DNA of 64,000 bases from NCBI RefSeq assembly GCF_900141985.1, contig NZ_FQZK01000002.1, forward strand, positions 1 through 64,000, given 5' to 3'. Both the position numbers and the translations under genes were made by a program. A model generated the notes under the pieces. The model saw only the letters and a program-made list of their open reading frames with translations. It had not been told where the DNA came from and searched no databases. The stretch comes from Nocardiopsis flavescens. Lineage in GTDB: Bacteria > Actinomycetota > Actinomycetes > Streptosporangiales > Streptosporangiaceae. Shown one piece after another: positions 50,101 through 61,500 of the stretch; the stretch's first letter is position 1; each line of letters starts with the position of its first letter.

Positions 50101-53100
50101 GCCGGTCCCCGAACCCGTGCCGGAGCCTCCCGCGGCCCGTCCCGCCGCGGTCGAGGACGACCCGATCGCCATCACCGCGATGGCCTGCCGGCTGCCCGGC
50201 GGGGCGGACTCCCCCGAGGAGCTGTGGCGCCTGGTGGAGGAGGGGACGGACGCCACCGGCGACTTCCCCGACAACCGCTTCTGGGACACCGACGCGCTCT
50301 ACCACCCCGAGCCCGGCACCCCCGGGCGCACCTACACCCGGCGGGGCGGGTTCCTCTACGACGCCGACCTCTTCGACGCCGACTTCTTCGGGATCTCCCG
50401 CCGCGAGGCCGACGCGATGGACCCCCAGCAGCGCCTGCTGCTGGAGACCTCCTGGGAGGCCGTGCACCGGGCCGGCCTCACCGCCGACGACCTGCGGGGC
50501 TCCTCCGTGGGTGTGTTCGTGGGCGCCATGGCCTCCGACTACGGCCCCCGGCTCGCCGACCCGGCCCGGGACGGCGACGGCGGATACCGCCTCACCGGCT
50601 CCACCGCCGGCGTCGCCTCCGGCCGCATCTCCTACGTGCTGGGCCTGCACGGACCGGCGCTGACCGTCGACACCGCCTGCTCCTCGTCCCTCGTGGCGAT
50701 CCACCAGGCCGCCGAGTCGCTGCGCCGCAACGAATGCGCCATGGCGCTGGCCGGGGGCGTCACCGTCATGGCCACCCCGGGCATGTTCCTGGAGTTCTCC
50801 GCCCAGCGCGGGCTGTCCGCCGACGGCCGCTGCCGCGCGTTCGGCGCGGGCGCCGACGGCACCGCCTGGGCCGAGGGGGCCGGCGTGCTCCTCCTGGAGC
50901 GCCTCTCCTGCGCCCGCCGCGCCGGGCGCCCCGTCCTGGCGCTGCTCCGGGGAGGCGCGGTCAACTCCGACGGGGCCTCCAACGGGCTCACCGCCCCCAA
51001 CCCCGTCGCCCAGGAGCGCGTCCTGCGCCAGGCCCTGGCCACCGCCGGGCTCCGGCCGGGCGAGGTGGACGCCGTGGAGGCGCACGGCACCGGGACCCGC
51101 CTGGGCGACCCGATCGAGGCGGGCGCCCTCATCTCCGTCTACGGCCCCGACCGCGACGAACCGCTGCGGCTGGGATCGCTCAAGTCCAACATCGGCCACT
51201 CCCAGGCCGCCGCCGGCGTGGCCGGGGTGATCAAGACCGTCCAGGCACTGCGCCACGGCCGGCTGCCCCGCACCCTGCACGCCGACACCCCCACCCCGGC
51301 CGTGGAGTGGGAGGGGAGCGGCGTGCGGCTGCTCACCGCGAACGAGCCCTGGCCCGACACCGGCCGCCCCCGCCGCGCCGCGGTGTCCTCGTTCGGCATC
51401 AGCGGCACCAACGCCCACCTGATCCTGGAGGGCGTCGCCGACGAGGGCGCCCCGGTGCGCCTGCCGGACCGGCCCTTCCAGCGGCGCCGCCACTGGGTGG
51501 AGCCCGCTCCCGCGTCCGGGGCCGCCGCACCGGCCGGAGCCCCGCTGCTGGACGCGGGCCTGGAACTGGTCGGCGGCGACACCGTGTTCACCGGTTCGGT
51601 CGGCGTCGGCGCACAGGCCTGGACCGCCGACCACCGGCTGCTCGACCGGGTCCTGCTGCCCGGCACCGCCCTGGTGGAGCTGGCCCTGCACGCCGGAGCC
51701 CGCACCGGGGCCCCCCGGATCGCCGACCTCACCCTGGAGAGCCCGATCCTGCTCCCGCGGGCGGGCACCGTCGACCTCCAGGTCACGGTCTCCGCCCCGG
51801 ACGCCGACGGCCACCGGCCGCTCACGGTCCACGCCCGCGCCTCCGGCGGGCCATGGGTCCGCCACGCCTCGGGGGCCCTGGCCGCGGCCCTCCCGGACGC
51901 GCCCCCCGCGGGCCGCGGCGCGCCGGAGCGGGAGATCCCCGCCACCGTCCCCGCCGACTGGCCGGGGGAGGGCGTCGTGGACGCCGGGTTCGACGAGGGG
52001 GAGGCCTACGCCGGGCTGCTGCGCCGCGGCTACGCCTACGGCCCGGTCTTTCGCGGCCTGCGCCGGGTGTGGCGCCGGGTCGACGGCGCCCTGCTCGCCG
52101 AGACCGCCCTGCCCGACGGCCCCGGCGCCGGGCCCTTCACCGGGCCGCATCCGGCCCTGTTCGACGCCGCCCTGCACGCGGTGCTGCTCCACGGCTCCCA
52201 CGGCGGAGCCCCGCTGGTCCCGTTCGCGTGGAGCGGGGTCCGCGCGACCCCGGCGCAGCGGCCGGCCCGCGTGCTGCGCACCCTCCTGGAGCACGTGGAC
52301 GGCGACCGCTACCGGCTCACCGCCGCAGACGGCACCGGCGCCCCGGTGCTGACCGTCGACGAGCTGGTCCTGCGCCCCGTGGACCTCGCCGCGCTGCCCG
52401 GCGAACCCGACGAGGAGCCCGACCTGTACCGGGTGGACTGGCAGGAGATCGACGGCCCCGGGACGGACGGCGCGGTCCCCACGGACCTGCCGTCCCTGGA
52501 CGGGCTGCCGGCCCAGGGCCCGGTCCCCGACGTCGTCTACGCCGAACTGCCCGCCCGCGCCGTCTACGCCGAGCAGGGGTCGGTGCCCGCCGCCGTCCGC
52601 GATGGGCTGGAGTCGGCCCTGGCCTCGCTCCGCACCTGGCTCTCCGACGGCCGCACCGCGGGGGCCCGCCTGGTCCTGGTCACCTGGCGGTCGGTGGTCA
52701 CCCGACCCGACGACCGCCTCAGCGGACTGGCCGCCTCCTCCGTGTGGGGCCTGCTGAGCTCGGCCCAGCGCGAGCACCCGGACCGGCTCGTGATCGTGGA
52801 CTCCGACGGCTCGGAGGAGTCCCACCGGGTCCTCTCCCGCGTCGCGGAACTGGGCGAGCCCCGGATCGCGCTGCGCTCGGGCCGGGTCCTGGTGCCCCGC
52901 CTGGTGTCCGCCGCCGACGAGGGCGCGCTCGTCCCGCCCGGTCCGCTGTGGCGGCTCGCCGCGCCCTCCCCGGGCTCCGTGGACGCGCTCACCCCGCTGC
53001 CCGCCCCCGAGGCTGCCTCGCCGCTGGGCGAGCACCAGGTCCGGGTCGCCGTCCGCGCCGCCGGGGTCAACTTCCGCGACGTCGTGGTCACCCTCGGCAT

Positions 53101-55168
53101 GGTCCCCGACGAGCACGGCATCGGCCTGGAGGGCGCCGGGACCGTCCTGGAGGTCGGGCCCGGGGTCACCGACCTGGCCCCCGGCGACCGGGTCGCCGGC
53201 ATGTTCCGGTCGGCCTTCGGACCGGTGGCCGTCGCCGACCGCAGGCGGATCGCCCGCATCCCCGAGGGGTGGACCTTCGAGGAGGCCGCCGCCGTCCCCG
53301 TCGTCTTCCTCACCGCCTACCACGCCCTGGTCGACATCGCCGCGGTCCGGCCGGGGGAGAGCGTCCTGGTCCACGCCGCCGCGGGCGGGGTGGGACTGGC
53401 CGCCGTCCAGCTCGCCCGCCACATGGGCGCCAAGGTGTTCGGCACCGCCAGCCCGCACAAGTGGAAGGTGGCCGTCGAGTACGGGGTCCCCGGGGACCAC
53501 CTGTCCTCCTCCCGCACCCTGGACTTCGAGGCGTCCCTGCGCGCCGCCAACGGGGGCCGCGGCTTCGACGTCGTCCTCAACTCCCTCAGCGGGGAGTTCG
53601 TGGACGCCTCCCTGCGCCTGCTGCGCGCGCCCGGCGACGGCGCGGGCGCCGGCGGCCGGTTCGTGGAGATGGGGCGCACCGACGTCCGCGAGGAGTCCGA
53701 GGTCGCCGCGGCCCACCCCGGCCGCGGCTACCAGTCGTTCGTCCTGCCCGAGGTGGCCCCGGAGCGGATCGGGCAGATGCTCGACCGGATCATGGAGCTC
53801 TTCGCGTCCGGGGCCCTGCGCCCCCTGCCGGTGGGCGTCCACGACATCCGCGACGCCCGCGAGGCCTTCCGCGCGCTCCAGCGCGGCGAGACCACCGGCA
53901 AGACGGTGCTCCGCGTGCCCGCGCCCTTCCCCGAGGGCGCCGCCGTCCTCATCACGGGGGGCACCGGCACCCTGGGCCACCGGGTGGCCCGGCACCTCGC
54001 CACCTGGTACGGGGTGCGCGACCTGGTCCTGCTCAGCCGCAGCGGCGCCGGGGCCCGGGGCCAGGACGCCCGGACCGAGGAGCTGCGCGCCCTGGGCGCC
54101 CGGGTCGAAGTGCACGCCTGCGACGCCGCCGACCGCGCCTCGCTGGCCCGCCTGCTCGGGTCGCTGGACCGGCCGCTCGGCGCCGTGGTGCACACCGCCG
54201 GGGTTTTGGACGACGCCACCGTGCTCTCCCTGGACCCCGCCAAGGTGGAGGCGGTCCTGCGCCCCAAGGCCGACGCCGCCTGGAACCTGCACGAGCTGAC
54301 CGCCGGACACGACCTGGGGACGTTCCTGCTGTTCTCCTCGATCACCGGGACCCTGGGCTCCCCGGGCCAGGCCAACTACGCGGCGGCCAACGTGTTCTGC
54401 GACGCGCTCGCCCACCACCGCCGCCAGCGCGGCCTGCCCGCCCTGTCCCTGGCCTGGGGCCTGTGGGGCGAGAGCAGCGGGATGACCGGCCACCTCGGCG
54501 ACGGCGACCTGGACGCGCTGAGCCGGGGCGGGCTGCTGCCCATGGCCACCGACCGCGCCCTCGCCCGGATGGACGCCGCCCTCTACCTGGACCGGGCCGT
54601 GCTCGCGCCCGCCCTGCTCGACCTCGTCCACGGGCCCGACCTGCCGATCCTGAGCGGGCTGGCCGGCCCCCGCGACGGGGCGGGGACGGGACCGGAGGCC
54701 GCCGGGCCCCCGCTGGCCGCGGACCGCCTGGCCGGGCTCCCCGGGGCCGAACGCGAGCGCGTCCTCCTCGCGGCGGTGCGCGAGCACACCGCGGTCGTGC
54801 TCGGCCGGGGCGTCGAGGAGGCCGCACGGGTGCCCGCGGACAGCCCCTTCCGGGAGCTGGGACTGGACTCCCTGACCGGGGTCGAGCTGCGCAACCGCGT
54901 GGGCGCCGCCTGCGGGCTGCGGCTGCCCGCCACCGTGGTGTTCGACCACCCCACCCCCCGCGCCCTGGCCCGACACGTCGCCGCCGCGCTCTGGCCCGAG
55001 GCGCCGGACGACCACGCGCCGCCCACCGAGACCTCTGACGACGACGCCGTCGAGGACAGCCGTATCGACGGCCTGGACGTGGAGGGACTCCTGGACCTCG
55101 CCCTGGGCGAGGACGACGACGGGTCCCCCACCGAAGGCGAACAGGAGACCGCTGATGGCCACCGATAG
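47105..55168 (+). CDS. Modular PKS: loading KS(Q)-AT-ACP and module 1 KS-[AT absent]-DH-ER-KR-ACP
   Basis: 2687 residues. Loading KS (about 15-425) has Gln176 in place of the active Cys (VDSGQSS), the KS(Q) decarboxylase type. AT (about 520-830) has GHSQG Ser622 and YASH 721-724, typical of methylmalonyl, so the starter should be propionyl. ACP Ser941 (GFDS). Module 1 KS: Cys1192, His1327. Right after [10 protein letters not shown] the chain passes to [12 protein letters not shown], a post-AT linker, with no AT. DH: His1510 with HxxxD instead of HxxxG, Asp1687, YGPVFRG. ER: NADPH loop AAAGGVG, Val2000 where Tyr marks the 2S type. KR: GGTGTLG, LDD 2368-2370 (B type), Tyr2425. ACP Ser2589. A C-terminal acidic docking segment ends the protein. 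Stop overlaps the next gene by 14 bases. Confidence 0.93.
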   Translation: MHGGPTGTPAPGPREPIAVVGISCRLPGAGTPDAFWRLLGEGREAIAAPPERLGGGSPERGPRWGGYLHDAEYFDADFFGISPREALAMDPQQRLMLELGREAIENSRTAPGALRDARVGVFLAAIGSDYALLHDRGGAGAITHHTLTGTHRGMIANRVSHFLGVRGPSLTVDSGQSSALVGVHLAMESLRRGESEIALAGGVNLILVPESTEQVARFGGLSPDARIRTFDAGANGYVRGEGGAVVLLKPLGRALDDGDRIHAVVHGGAVNHVGGDSFLTRPTVRGQAEVIRAAHADAGKRSDRVGYVELHGTGTPTGDPVEAAALGEVFAAGRREPLRVGSAKTNVGHLEGAAGIVGLVKTVLALEHQQIPPTLNFTEPAPGIDLDALGLAVQTRREPWPGRAPLAGVSSFGMGGTNCHLVLGPAPAGRRAAEATAARALDPVPWVLSARSEEALRDQASALHAHVSAHPGLTARDIGFSLATTRDVFEHRAVVFAPGDGGARELESVRPEGAASAGDPGPVLVFPGQGGQWIGMGRDLLDSDGALAEVFAARVGECERALGPYIDWSLSSVLRGEPQAPAVTGPRARADVIQPVLWAVMVSLAQVWGALGVRPAAVIGHSQGELAAACVAGALTVDEAARIVALRSQALTGLAGSGGMASLGIPVEEAVELARTLPDLHVAVVNGPDSVVVSGSPRAVRDAVEHCADRGVHAALVDVDYASHSPHVERIRDRVARALGRVRWRVPDVPFYSTLTGAELGDLALDADYWYAGLRNPVRFSDAVDALVGDGHRVFLEVGPHPVLAHGLRGSLDRAGVSGHVLKTLRRGEGDQAQLLNSAARAFTAGVDVDWPRLFEGTGARRTDLPSYRFQRRRFWPDNATGARTGAAVDWSAAPEEVRASPERTAPVLELVSEKAARVLSRGALAPGEERRAFRDLGFDSIMMLELRDALDRATGVRLGDTALFELPTPAALARFLAGELGRDEVTVGGGTAPAAAPRPVPEPVPEPPAARPAAVEDDPIAITAMACRLPGGADSPEELWRLVEEGTDATGDFPDNRFWDTDALYHPEPGTPGRTYTRRGGFLYDADLFDADFFGISRREADAMDPQQRLLLETSWEAVHRAGLTADDLRGSSVGVFVGAMASDYGPRLADPARDGDGGYRLTGSTAGVASGRISYVLGLHGPALTVDTACSSSLVAIHQAAESLRRNECAMALAGGVTVMATPGMFLEFSAQRGLSADGRCRAFGAGADGTAWAEGAGVLLLERLSCARRAGRPVLALLRGGAVNSDGASNGLTAPNPVAQERVLRQALATAGLRPGEVDAVEAHGTGTRLGDPIEAGALISVYGPDRDEPLRLGSLKSNIGHSQAAAGVAGVIKTVQALRHGRLPRTLHADTPTPAVEWEGSGVRLLTANEPWPDTGRPRRAAVSSFGISGTNAHLILEGVADEGAPVRLPDRPFQRRRHWVEPAPASGAAAPAGAPLLDAGLELVGGDTVFTGSVGVGAQAWTADHRLLDRVLLPGTALVELALHAGARTGAPRIADLTLESPILLPRAGTVDLQVTVSAPDADGHRPLTVHARASGGPWVRHASGALAAALPDAPPAGRGAPEREIPATVPADWPGEGVVDAGFDEGEAYAGLLRRGYAYGPVFRGLRRVWRRVDGALLAETALPDGPGAGPFTGPHPALFDAALHAVLLHGSHGGAPLVPFAWSGVRATPAQRPARVLRTLLEHVDGDRYRLTAADGTGAPVLTVDELVLRPVDLAALPGEPDEEPDLYRVDWQEIDGPGTDGAVPTDLPSLDGLPAQGPVPDVVYAELPARAVYAEQGSVPAAVRDGLESALASLRTWLSDGRTAGARLVLVTWRSVVTRPDDRLSGLAASSVWGLLSSAQREHPDRLVIVDSDGSEESHRVLSRVAELGEPRIALRSGRVLVPRLVSAADEGALVPPGPLWRLAAPSPGSVDALTPLPAPEAASPLGEHQVRVAVRAAGVNFRDVVVTLGMVPDEHGIGLEGAGTVLEVGPGVTDLAPGDRVAGMFRSAFGPVAVADRRRIARIPEGWTFEEAAAVPVVFLTAYHALVDIAAVRPGESVLVHAAAGGVGLAAVQLARHMGAKVFGTASPHKWKVAVEYGVPGDHLSSSRTLDFEASLRAANGGRGFDVVLNSLSGEFVDASLRLLRAPGDGAGAGGRFVEMGRTDVREESEVAAAHPGRGYQSFVLPEVAPERIGQMLDRIMELFASGALRPLPVGVHDIRDAREAFRALQRGETTGKTVLRVPAPFPEGAAVLITGGTGTLGHRVARHLATWYGVRDLVLLSRSGAGARGQDARTEELRALGARVEVHACDAADRASLARLLGSLDRPLGAVVHTAGVLDDATVLSLDPAKVEAVLRPKADAAWNLHELTAGHDLGTFLLFSSITGTLGSPGQANYAAANVFCDALAHHRRQRGLPALSLAWGLWGESSGMTGHLGDGDLDALSRGGLLPMATDRALARMDAALYLDRAVLAPALLDLVHGPDLPILSGLAGPRDGAGTGPEAAGPPLAADRLAGLPGAERERVLLAAVREHTAVVLGRGVEEAARVPADSPFRELGLDSLTGVELRNRVGAACGLRLPATVVFDHPTPRALARHVAAALWPEAPDDHAPPTETSDDDAVEDSRIDGLDVEGLLDLALGEDDDGSPTEGEQETADGHR

Positions 55169-58100
55169 CGAGCAGAACGCCAAACTCGTCGCGGCCCTGC
55201 GCTCGGCGCTGAAGAAGAACGAGCGACTCCAGGAGCAGCTGAACCGGGCGCCCGAGCCCGTCGCCGTGGTCGGCCTGGGCTGCCGGCTGCCCGGCGGCAT
55301 CGACACCCCCGGCGCCCTGTGGGAGCTGCTCGAACGCGGGGACGAGGTGCTGGGCCCCCTGCCCGCCGACCGCGGCTGGGACCTGGACTCCCTGCTCGGC
55401 GGCGACGCGGGCGGCCCCCGGTCGGCCATGTCCCAGGGGGCGTTCCTCGACGACGCGGCGGACTTCGACCCGGCCTTCTTCGGGATCTCCCCCCGCGAGG
55501 CGGAGGCGATGGAACCGCAGCAGCGGCTGCTGCTGGAGGTCGCGTGGGAGTCCCTGGAGCGCGCCGGGATCCCCCCGGGCTCCCTCTCCGGCACGGACGC
55601 GGGCGTCTACGTGGGCGCCATCGCCCAGGAGTACGGCCCCTCCCTGGCCGAGGCGCCCGACGACGGGTTCGCGGTCAGCGGGACCACCACCAGCGTCGCC
55701 TCCGGCCGCCTGTCCTACACCCTGGGCCTGACCGGCCCTGCGGTCACGATCGACACCGCCTGCTCGTCCTCTCTGGTGGCCGTGCATCTGGCCGTGCGGG
55801 CGCTGCGTGCGGGCGAGTGTTCCCTTGCACTCGCGGGCGGGGCCACCGTCATGGCCCGGCCCGGCATCCTCACCGAGTTCACGCACCTGCGCGGGCTGGC
55901 CTCCGACGGCCGCTGCAAGGCGTTCGGCGCCGGGGCCGACGGCGCCGGGTTCTCCGAGGGCGCCGGGATGGTCGTCCTGGAGCGGCTCTCCGACGCGCGC
56001 CGCGCCGGGCACCCCGTGCTCGCCGTGATCCGGGGCAGCGCCGTCAACCAGGACGGGGCCTCCAACGGGCTCACCGCCCCCAACGGACCCGCCCAGGAGC
56101 GGGTCATCCGCGCCGCCCTGGCCGACGCCCGCCTCACCCCCGCCGACATCGACCTCGTCGAGGCGCACGGCACCGGCACCGCTCTGGGGGACCCCATCGA
56201 GGCCCAGGCGCTCATCGCCGCCTACGGGCGGGCGCACACCCCCGACCGCCCGCTCTGGCTGGGCTCGCTCAAGTCCAACCTGGGGCACGCGCAGGCCGCC
56301 GCCGGGATCTCCGGCCTCATCAAACTGGTCCTGGCCCTGCGCCACGGCGTGCTGCCGCGCACCCTGCACGCGGACGAGCCCACCTCGCACGTGGACTGGT
56401 CCGCGGGCACCGTGCGCCTGGTGGACCGCTCCCGGTCCTGGCCGGCCGGGGAAGCGCCGCGCCGCGCCGCCGTGTCCTCCTTCGGGATGAGCGGCACCAA
56501 CGCCCACGTAGTCGTCGAGCAGGCGCCGGCGGAGGCGGAGGCGGACGCGCCGACCGGCGGGCGGGAGGCCGGCCCCGGCCTGGTCCTGTGGCCGCTGTCG
56601 GCCCGCGGCCCCGCCGCCCTCGCCGAGCAGGCCGCCCGGCTGCACGACCGGATCACCGCCGACCCCGCCGCCGACCCGGTCGACGTCGGCTGGAGCCTGG
56701 CGGTCTCGCGCACCGCCTTCGACCACCGCGCGGTCGCCACCGGCCACGACCGCGACTCCCTGGCCGCGTCGCTGTCGGCCCTGGCGGAGCGCCGGCCCGA
56801 CCCCGCCGCCGTCACCGGCCGGGCCCGCCCCGACCGCCGCGTCGTCTGGGTGTTCCCCGGACAGGGCGGGCAGTGGGCCGACATGGCCGCGGACCTGCTC
56901 ACCGCGTCCCCGGTGTTCGCCGGGACCATCGCCGACTGCGAGCGGGCCCTGGCGCCCCACACCGACTGGTCGCTGACCGCGGTGCTGCGCCGCGAGCCCG
57001 GAGCGCCCTCCCTGGAGCGGGTCGACGTCGTCCAGCCCGTGCTGTGGGCGGTCATGGTCGCGCTCGCCGGGATGTGGAGCGCCCACGGCGTCCGCCCCGA
57101 CGCGGTCGTGGGCCACTCCCAGGGCGAGGTCGCCGCCGCCTGCGCGGCCGGCCTGCTGTCCCTGGAGGACGGCGCCGCCGTGGTGGCGCTGCGCAGCCGC
57201 GCGGTCCTGGACCTGTCCGGCACCGGAGCCATGGCCTCGGTCGCCCTGCCGGAGGACCGGGTCCGCGCCGACCTGGCCGGGCGCGGGGCCGACCTGCACG
57301 TCGCCGTCGTCAACGGCCCCGCCTCCACCGTCGTCGCCGGGCAGCCCGAGGACGTCGCGTGCCTGGTCAAGGAGTACGAGGAGCGGGGCGTGCGGGCCCG
57401 CCGCATCGCGGTGGACTACGCCTCGCACACCCCGCACGTGGCCCGGCTGCGCGAACGCGTCCGCGCGGACCTGGCCGGGGTCTCCTCCCGGGCGGGCGAG
57501 GTCCCCTTCTACTCCTGCCTCACCGGCGCCCCCGCGGGGGAGGGGGAGCTGGACGCCGACTACTGGTACCGCAACCTCGCCGAGCCCGTCCGCTTCCACG
57601 ACACCGCCAAGGCCCTCATCGCCACCGGGCACGACCTGTTCATCGAGGTCGGCCCGCACCCGCTGCTCGGCTCCGCCCTCGCGGAGACCGCCGAGGCCCA
57701 GGGGGTCCGCGACACCGCCGTGGTCTCCACCCTGCGCCGGGACGAGGGCGGCACCGACCGGTTCCGGCTCGCCCTGGCCGAGGCGTTCGCGTACGGCGCG
57801 GCGCCCGACTGGTCCGCGGTGTTCGGCGACGGCGCGCGCCTGGTCGACCTGCCCACCTACGCCTTCCAGCGCCGCCGCTACTGGCGCGCCCGCACCGCCG
57901 CGGCCGCACCCGTGACCGCCGCGGCCGAGCCCGCGTCCGCCGCCGGGCCCGCGGAGGAGGCCTGGGCCCCGCCCCGGGGGGCGGCCCCGGCCGAGCGCTC
58001 CCGCGCCGTCCTCGACCTGGTGCGGGCCGAGGCCGCCGCCATCTTGGGCCACGACGGGCCGGGCGCCGTCGAACCCCTGCGCGGCTTCCTCGACGCGGGC

Positions 58101-58472
58101 GGCAGCTCGCTGGGCGCGGTCCGCCTGCGCAACCGCCTCGTCGAGCTGACCGGGATCGACCTGCCGGTGACGGTGGTCCTGGACCGGTCCACCCCGGCCG
58201 CCCTGGCCGACCACCTGCTCGGCCTGCTCGACGCGCGCGACACGCCGCCCCGGCCGCCGGTCCTGGACGAACTCGCCCGGCTGGAGACCGCGGTCTCCGC
58301 GGCCCAGTCCGGCGGACCCGTCCCCGGCGACGTCCGCCGGGAGCTCTCCGAGCGGCTGCGCGGCCTGCTGCGCCGCGTCGAGGCCGGGCCCGGGACGGGC
58401 GGCCCCGACCTGGACGGGGCCACCGACGACCAGCTCCTGGACCTCATCGACCGGGAGTTCGGGATCTCCTGA
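55155..58472 (+). CDS. Modular PKS: module 2, KS-AT-ACP
   Basis: 1105 residues. Residues 1-30 form a coiled-coil docking helix ([20 protein letters not shown]), matching the docking tail of the preceding protein. KS: Cys203 in DTACSSS, HGTG and KSNLGH motifs intact. AT: GHSQG Ser655 and YASH 755-758, methylmalonyl type. No reductive domain, so the beta-keto group is kept. The ACP attachment motif reads GGSSL (Ser985) rather than the usual GxDSL, resembling peptidyl carriers. The C-terminus has a helical docking segment ending [24 protein letters not shown] precedes ATG 55155. It should extend the chain by one methylmalonate without reduction. Confidence 0.93.
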   Translation: MATDSEQNAKLVAALRSALKKNERLQEQLNRAPEPVAVVGLGCRLPGGIDTPGALWELLERGDEVLGPLPADRGWDLDSLLGGDAGGPRSAMSQGAFLDDAADFDPAFFGISPREAEAMEPQQRLLLEVAWESLERAGIPPGSLSGTDAGVYVGAIAQEYGPSLAEAPDDGFAVSGTTTSVASGRLSYTLGLTGPAVTIDTACSSSLVAVHLAVRALRAGECSLALAGGATVMARPGILTEFTHLRGLASDGRCKAFGAGADGAGFSEGAGMVVLERLSDARRAGHPVLAVIRGSAVNQDGASNGLTAPNGPAQERVIRAALADARLTPADIDLVEAHGTGTALGDPIEAQALIAAYGRAHTPDRPLWLGSLKSNLGHAQAAAGISGLIKLVLALRHGVLPRTLHADEPTSHVDWSAGTVRLVDRSRSWPAGEAPRRAAVSSFGMSGTNAHVVVEQAPAEAEADAPTGGREAGPGLVLWPLSARGPAALAEQAARLHDRITADPAADPVDVGWSLAVSRTAFDHRAVATGHDRDSLAASLSALAERRPDPAAVTGRARPDRRVVWVFPGQGGQWADMAADLLTASPVFAGTIADCERALAPHTDWSLTAVLRREPGAPSLERVDVVQPVLWAVMVALAGMWSAHGVRPDAVVGHSQGEVAAACAAGLLSLEDGAAVVALRSRAVLDLSGTGAMASVALPEDRVRADLAGRGADLHVAVVNGPASTVVAGQPEDVACLVKEYEERGVRARRIAVDYASHTPHVARLRERVRADLAGVSSRAGEVPFYSCLTGAPAGEGELDADYWYRNLAEPVRFHDTAKALIATGHDLFIEVGPHPLLGSALAETAEAQGVRDTAVVSTLRRDEGGTDRFRLALAEAFAYGAAPDWSAVFGDGARLVDLPTYAFQRRRYWRARTAAAAPVTAAAEPASAAGPAEEAWAPPRGAAPAERSRAVLDLVRAEAAAILGHDGPGAVEPLRGFLDAGGSSLGAVRLRNRLVELTGIDLPVTVVLDRSTPAALADHLLGLLDARDTPPRPPVLDELARLETAVSAAQSGGPVPGDVRRELSERLRGLLRRVEAGPGTGGPDLDGATDDQLLDLIDREFGIS

Positions 58473-58512
58473 ACCCCGGATACCCGACGACCACGGTTGT
58501 GAGAGCGCACCT

Positions 58513-61500
58513 ATGACGCAAATGACGAACGAGGACAAGTTCCGCGAGCTGGTCAAGAAGATGGCCGTCGACCTGCGCCGGTCCAGGGCCCGGGTCGAGG
58601 AGCTGGAGGAGCGCGGGCACGAGCCGATCGCCATCGTCGGCATCGGGTGCCGCTTCCCCGGGATCTCCGGCCCCGACGGCCTGTGGGACCTCGTCGCGGA
58701 GGGCCGCGAGACCCAGGGCCCCTTCCCCGGGGACCGGGGCTGGGACCTGGACCGGCTGCTGTCCCCGGACCCGGACGCCCCCGGGGCGACCTACGTCCGC
58801 TCCGCGTCCTTCCTCGCCGACGCCGGGGACTTCGACCCGGCGTTCTTCGGGATCAACCCCCGCGAGGCGCTGGCCATGGACCCCCAGCACCGGCTGGTCC
58901 TGGAGACCGCCTGGGAGGCCCTCGAACACGCCGGGATCGTCCCCGACTCCCTGCGCGCCACCCCCGCCGGGGTGTTCGTGGGAACGGTCGGGCAGACCTA
59001 CGGGCCGCCCGTGCAGGACTCGCCGCCCGAACTCGTCGGCTACCGGATGCTCGGCGCGATGCCCGCCGTCGCCGCCGGGCGGGTCTCCTACACCCTGGGC
59101 CTGGAGGGGCCCGCCGTCACCGTCGACACCGCCTGCTCCTCGTCCCTGACCGCCATCTCCCTGGCCGTGCGCTCCCTGCGCGCCGGGGAGTCGTCCCTGG
59201 CCCTGGCCGGGGGCGCGGGCGTCTACACCGACGTGTCCCCCTGGGTCTCCTTCGGCGGGCACGGCGTCCTGTCCCCGGACGGGCGCTGCAAGGCCTTCTC
59301 CGCCGACGCCGACGGCACCGGGTGGGGCGAGGCCGCGGGCATGGTCGTCCTCGAACGCCTCTCCGACGCCCGGCGCAACGGCCGACGCGTCCTGGCCCTG
59401 CTGCGGGGCGCCGCCCTCAACCAGGACGGCGCCTCCAGCGGGCTCACCGCGCCCAGCGGCCCCGCCCAGGAGCGGGTCATCCGCGCCGCCCTGGCCGACG
59501 CCCGCCTCACCCCCGCCGACGTCGACGCCGTCGAGGCGCACGGCACCGGCACCCGCCTGGGCGACCCCATCGAGGCGAACGCGCTCACCGCCGTCTACGG
59601 GCGCGACCGCGCCGGCGAGCCCCTGTGGCTGGGCTCGCTCAAGTCCAACGTCGGGCACACCGGCGCGGCGGCCGGGGTCGCGGGCGTCATCAAGACCGTC
59701 CAGGCGCTGCGCCACGGGACGCTGCCGCCCACCCTGCACGTGTCCGCGCCCACCCCGCACGTGGACTGGGCGTCGGCGGGTGTCGCACCCCTCACCGAGG
59801 CCCGCCCCTGGCCCGCCACCGGGAGGCCGCGCCGCGCCGGCGTCTCCGCGTTCGGCGCCAGCGGCACCAACGTGCACGTCGTCCTCGAACAGGCCCCCGA
59901 GCCGGAGCCCGCCCCCGCCCGCGAGCGCGCCGTCCTCACCCCGGGCGGCGCCCCGGCCCCGGTGCCGTGGGTGCTCTCCGGACACACCCCCGAAGCGCTC
60001 ACCGACCAGGTCCTGCGCCTGCGCGACCGGGTCGCCGCCGACCCCGGCCTCGACCCGGCCGACGTCGGCGCCGCCCTGGCCTCGTCCCGCACCCCGCTCG
60101 CCCACCGCGCCGCCGTCGTCGGAGCCGACCGCGCCACCCTCCTGGAGCGCCTGGACGCCCTCGCCGCCGGCGCCGTGCGCGAACCCGGCATCGCCCGGGG
60201 CCGCGCCCGCGAGGGCCGGACCGTCTTCGTCTACCCCGGCCAGGGCTCCCAATGGGAGGGCATGGCCCGCGGGCTGCTCGCCGAGTCGCCCGTGTTCGCC
60301 GGGACCATCGCCGACTGCGAGCGGGCCCTGGCCCCCCACAACGACTGGCTGCTCACCGACGTCCTCCTGGGCCGCCCCGGCGCCCCCGCCGCCGACCGCG
60401 CCGACATCGTCCCCCAGCTGCTGTGGGCGGTCATGATCGGCCTCACCGCCGTGTGGCGCTCCCACGGTGTCCACCCCGACGCGGTCGTGGGCCACTCCCA
60501 GGGCGAGGTCGCCGCCGCGCACATCGCCGGCGCCCTCACCCTCGAACAGTCCGCCGAGGTCATCGCCGTGCGCAGCCGCGCGCTGGAGCGGCTCCGCGGG
60601 GACGTCGCCATGGCCGTGGTCTCGCAGGGCGCCGCCGCGCTCGCGCCGCGCCTGCCGGAGCTCGGCGACCTGCACGTCGCCGTGGTCAACAGCCCGGGCA
60701 CCACCGTCGTCGGCGGCGACCGCGCCGCGATCGGCCGGCTCCTGGAGGACTGCGCCGCCCGGGGCGTCCAGGCGCGGCTGTTCGCCGACTCCCTCATCTC
60801 CCACACGCCCCACGCCGAGGCGGTCCGCGACGGACTCCTCGCGGACCTGGCGCACCTGGCCCCCGCCGCCCCGCGCATCCCGCTGTACACCCCGGTCACC
60901 GGCGGCCCGCTGGACCGGCCCGCCGACGCCGGACACTGGTACGCGGGGCTCAGCGGCCCGGTGCTCTTCCAGCGCGCCACCGAGAACCTCCTCGCCGCGG
61001 GCCACACCCGGTTCATCGAGGTCAGCGCCCACCCCGTGCTCACCGTCCCCGTCACCGAGACGATCGCCGAGGCGGGTACGGGCGCCGCCGCCGTCGCCAC
61101 CCTGCGCCGCGGCGAGGGCGGCACCGAGCGCCTGCGCACCGCACTGGCCGAGGCCTTCGCGCACGGCGCCGCACCCGACTGGTCCACGGTGTTCGGCGGG
61201 GACACCCGGTTCGTCGACCTGCCCACCTACGCCTTCCAGCGGCGGCGCCTGTGGCTCGCCGCCGACGCGGCCCGGGGCGACGTCGCCTCAGCCGGGCTGG
61301 AGACCGAGGAGCACCCGCTGCTGGGCGCCGCCCTGCCGCTGGCCGGCACCGGCGCGGTCGTGTTCACCGGGCGCCTCTCCCGCGGCTCCCACCCCTGGCT
61401 GGCGGACCACGCCGCCGGCGACACCGCGCTGCTGCCCGGCACCGCCTTCCTCGAACTGGCCCTCGCCGCCGGCGAGCGCCTCGGGACGCCCCACGCCGCC

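Noticed and set aside
47072-55594. 2840-residue reverse-strand open frame opposite the PKS
   Set aside because: Gly/Val/Gln-rich shadow of the PKS codon pattern; no domain recognised, while the plus strand has intact catalytic motifs.
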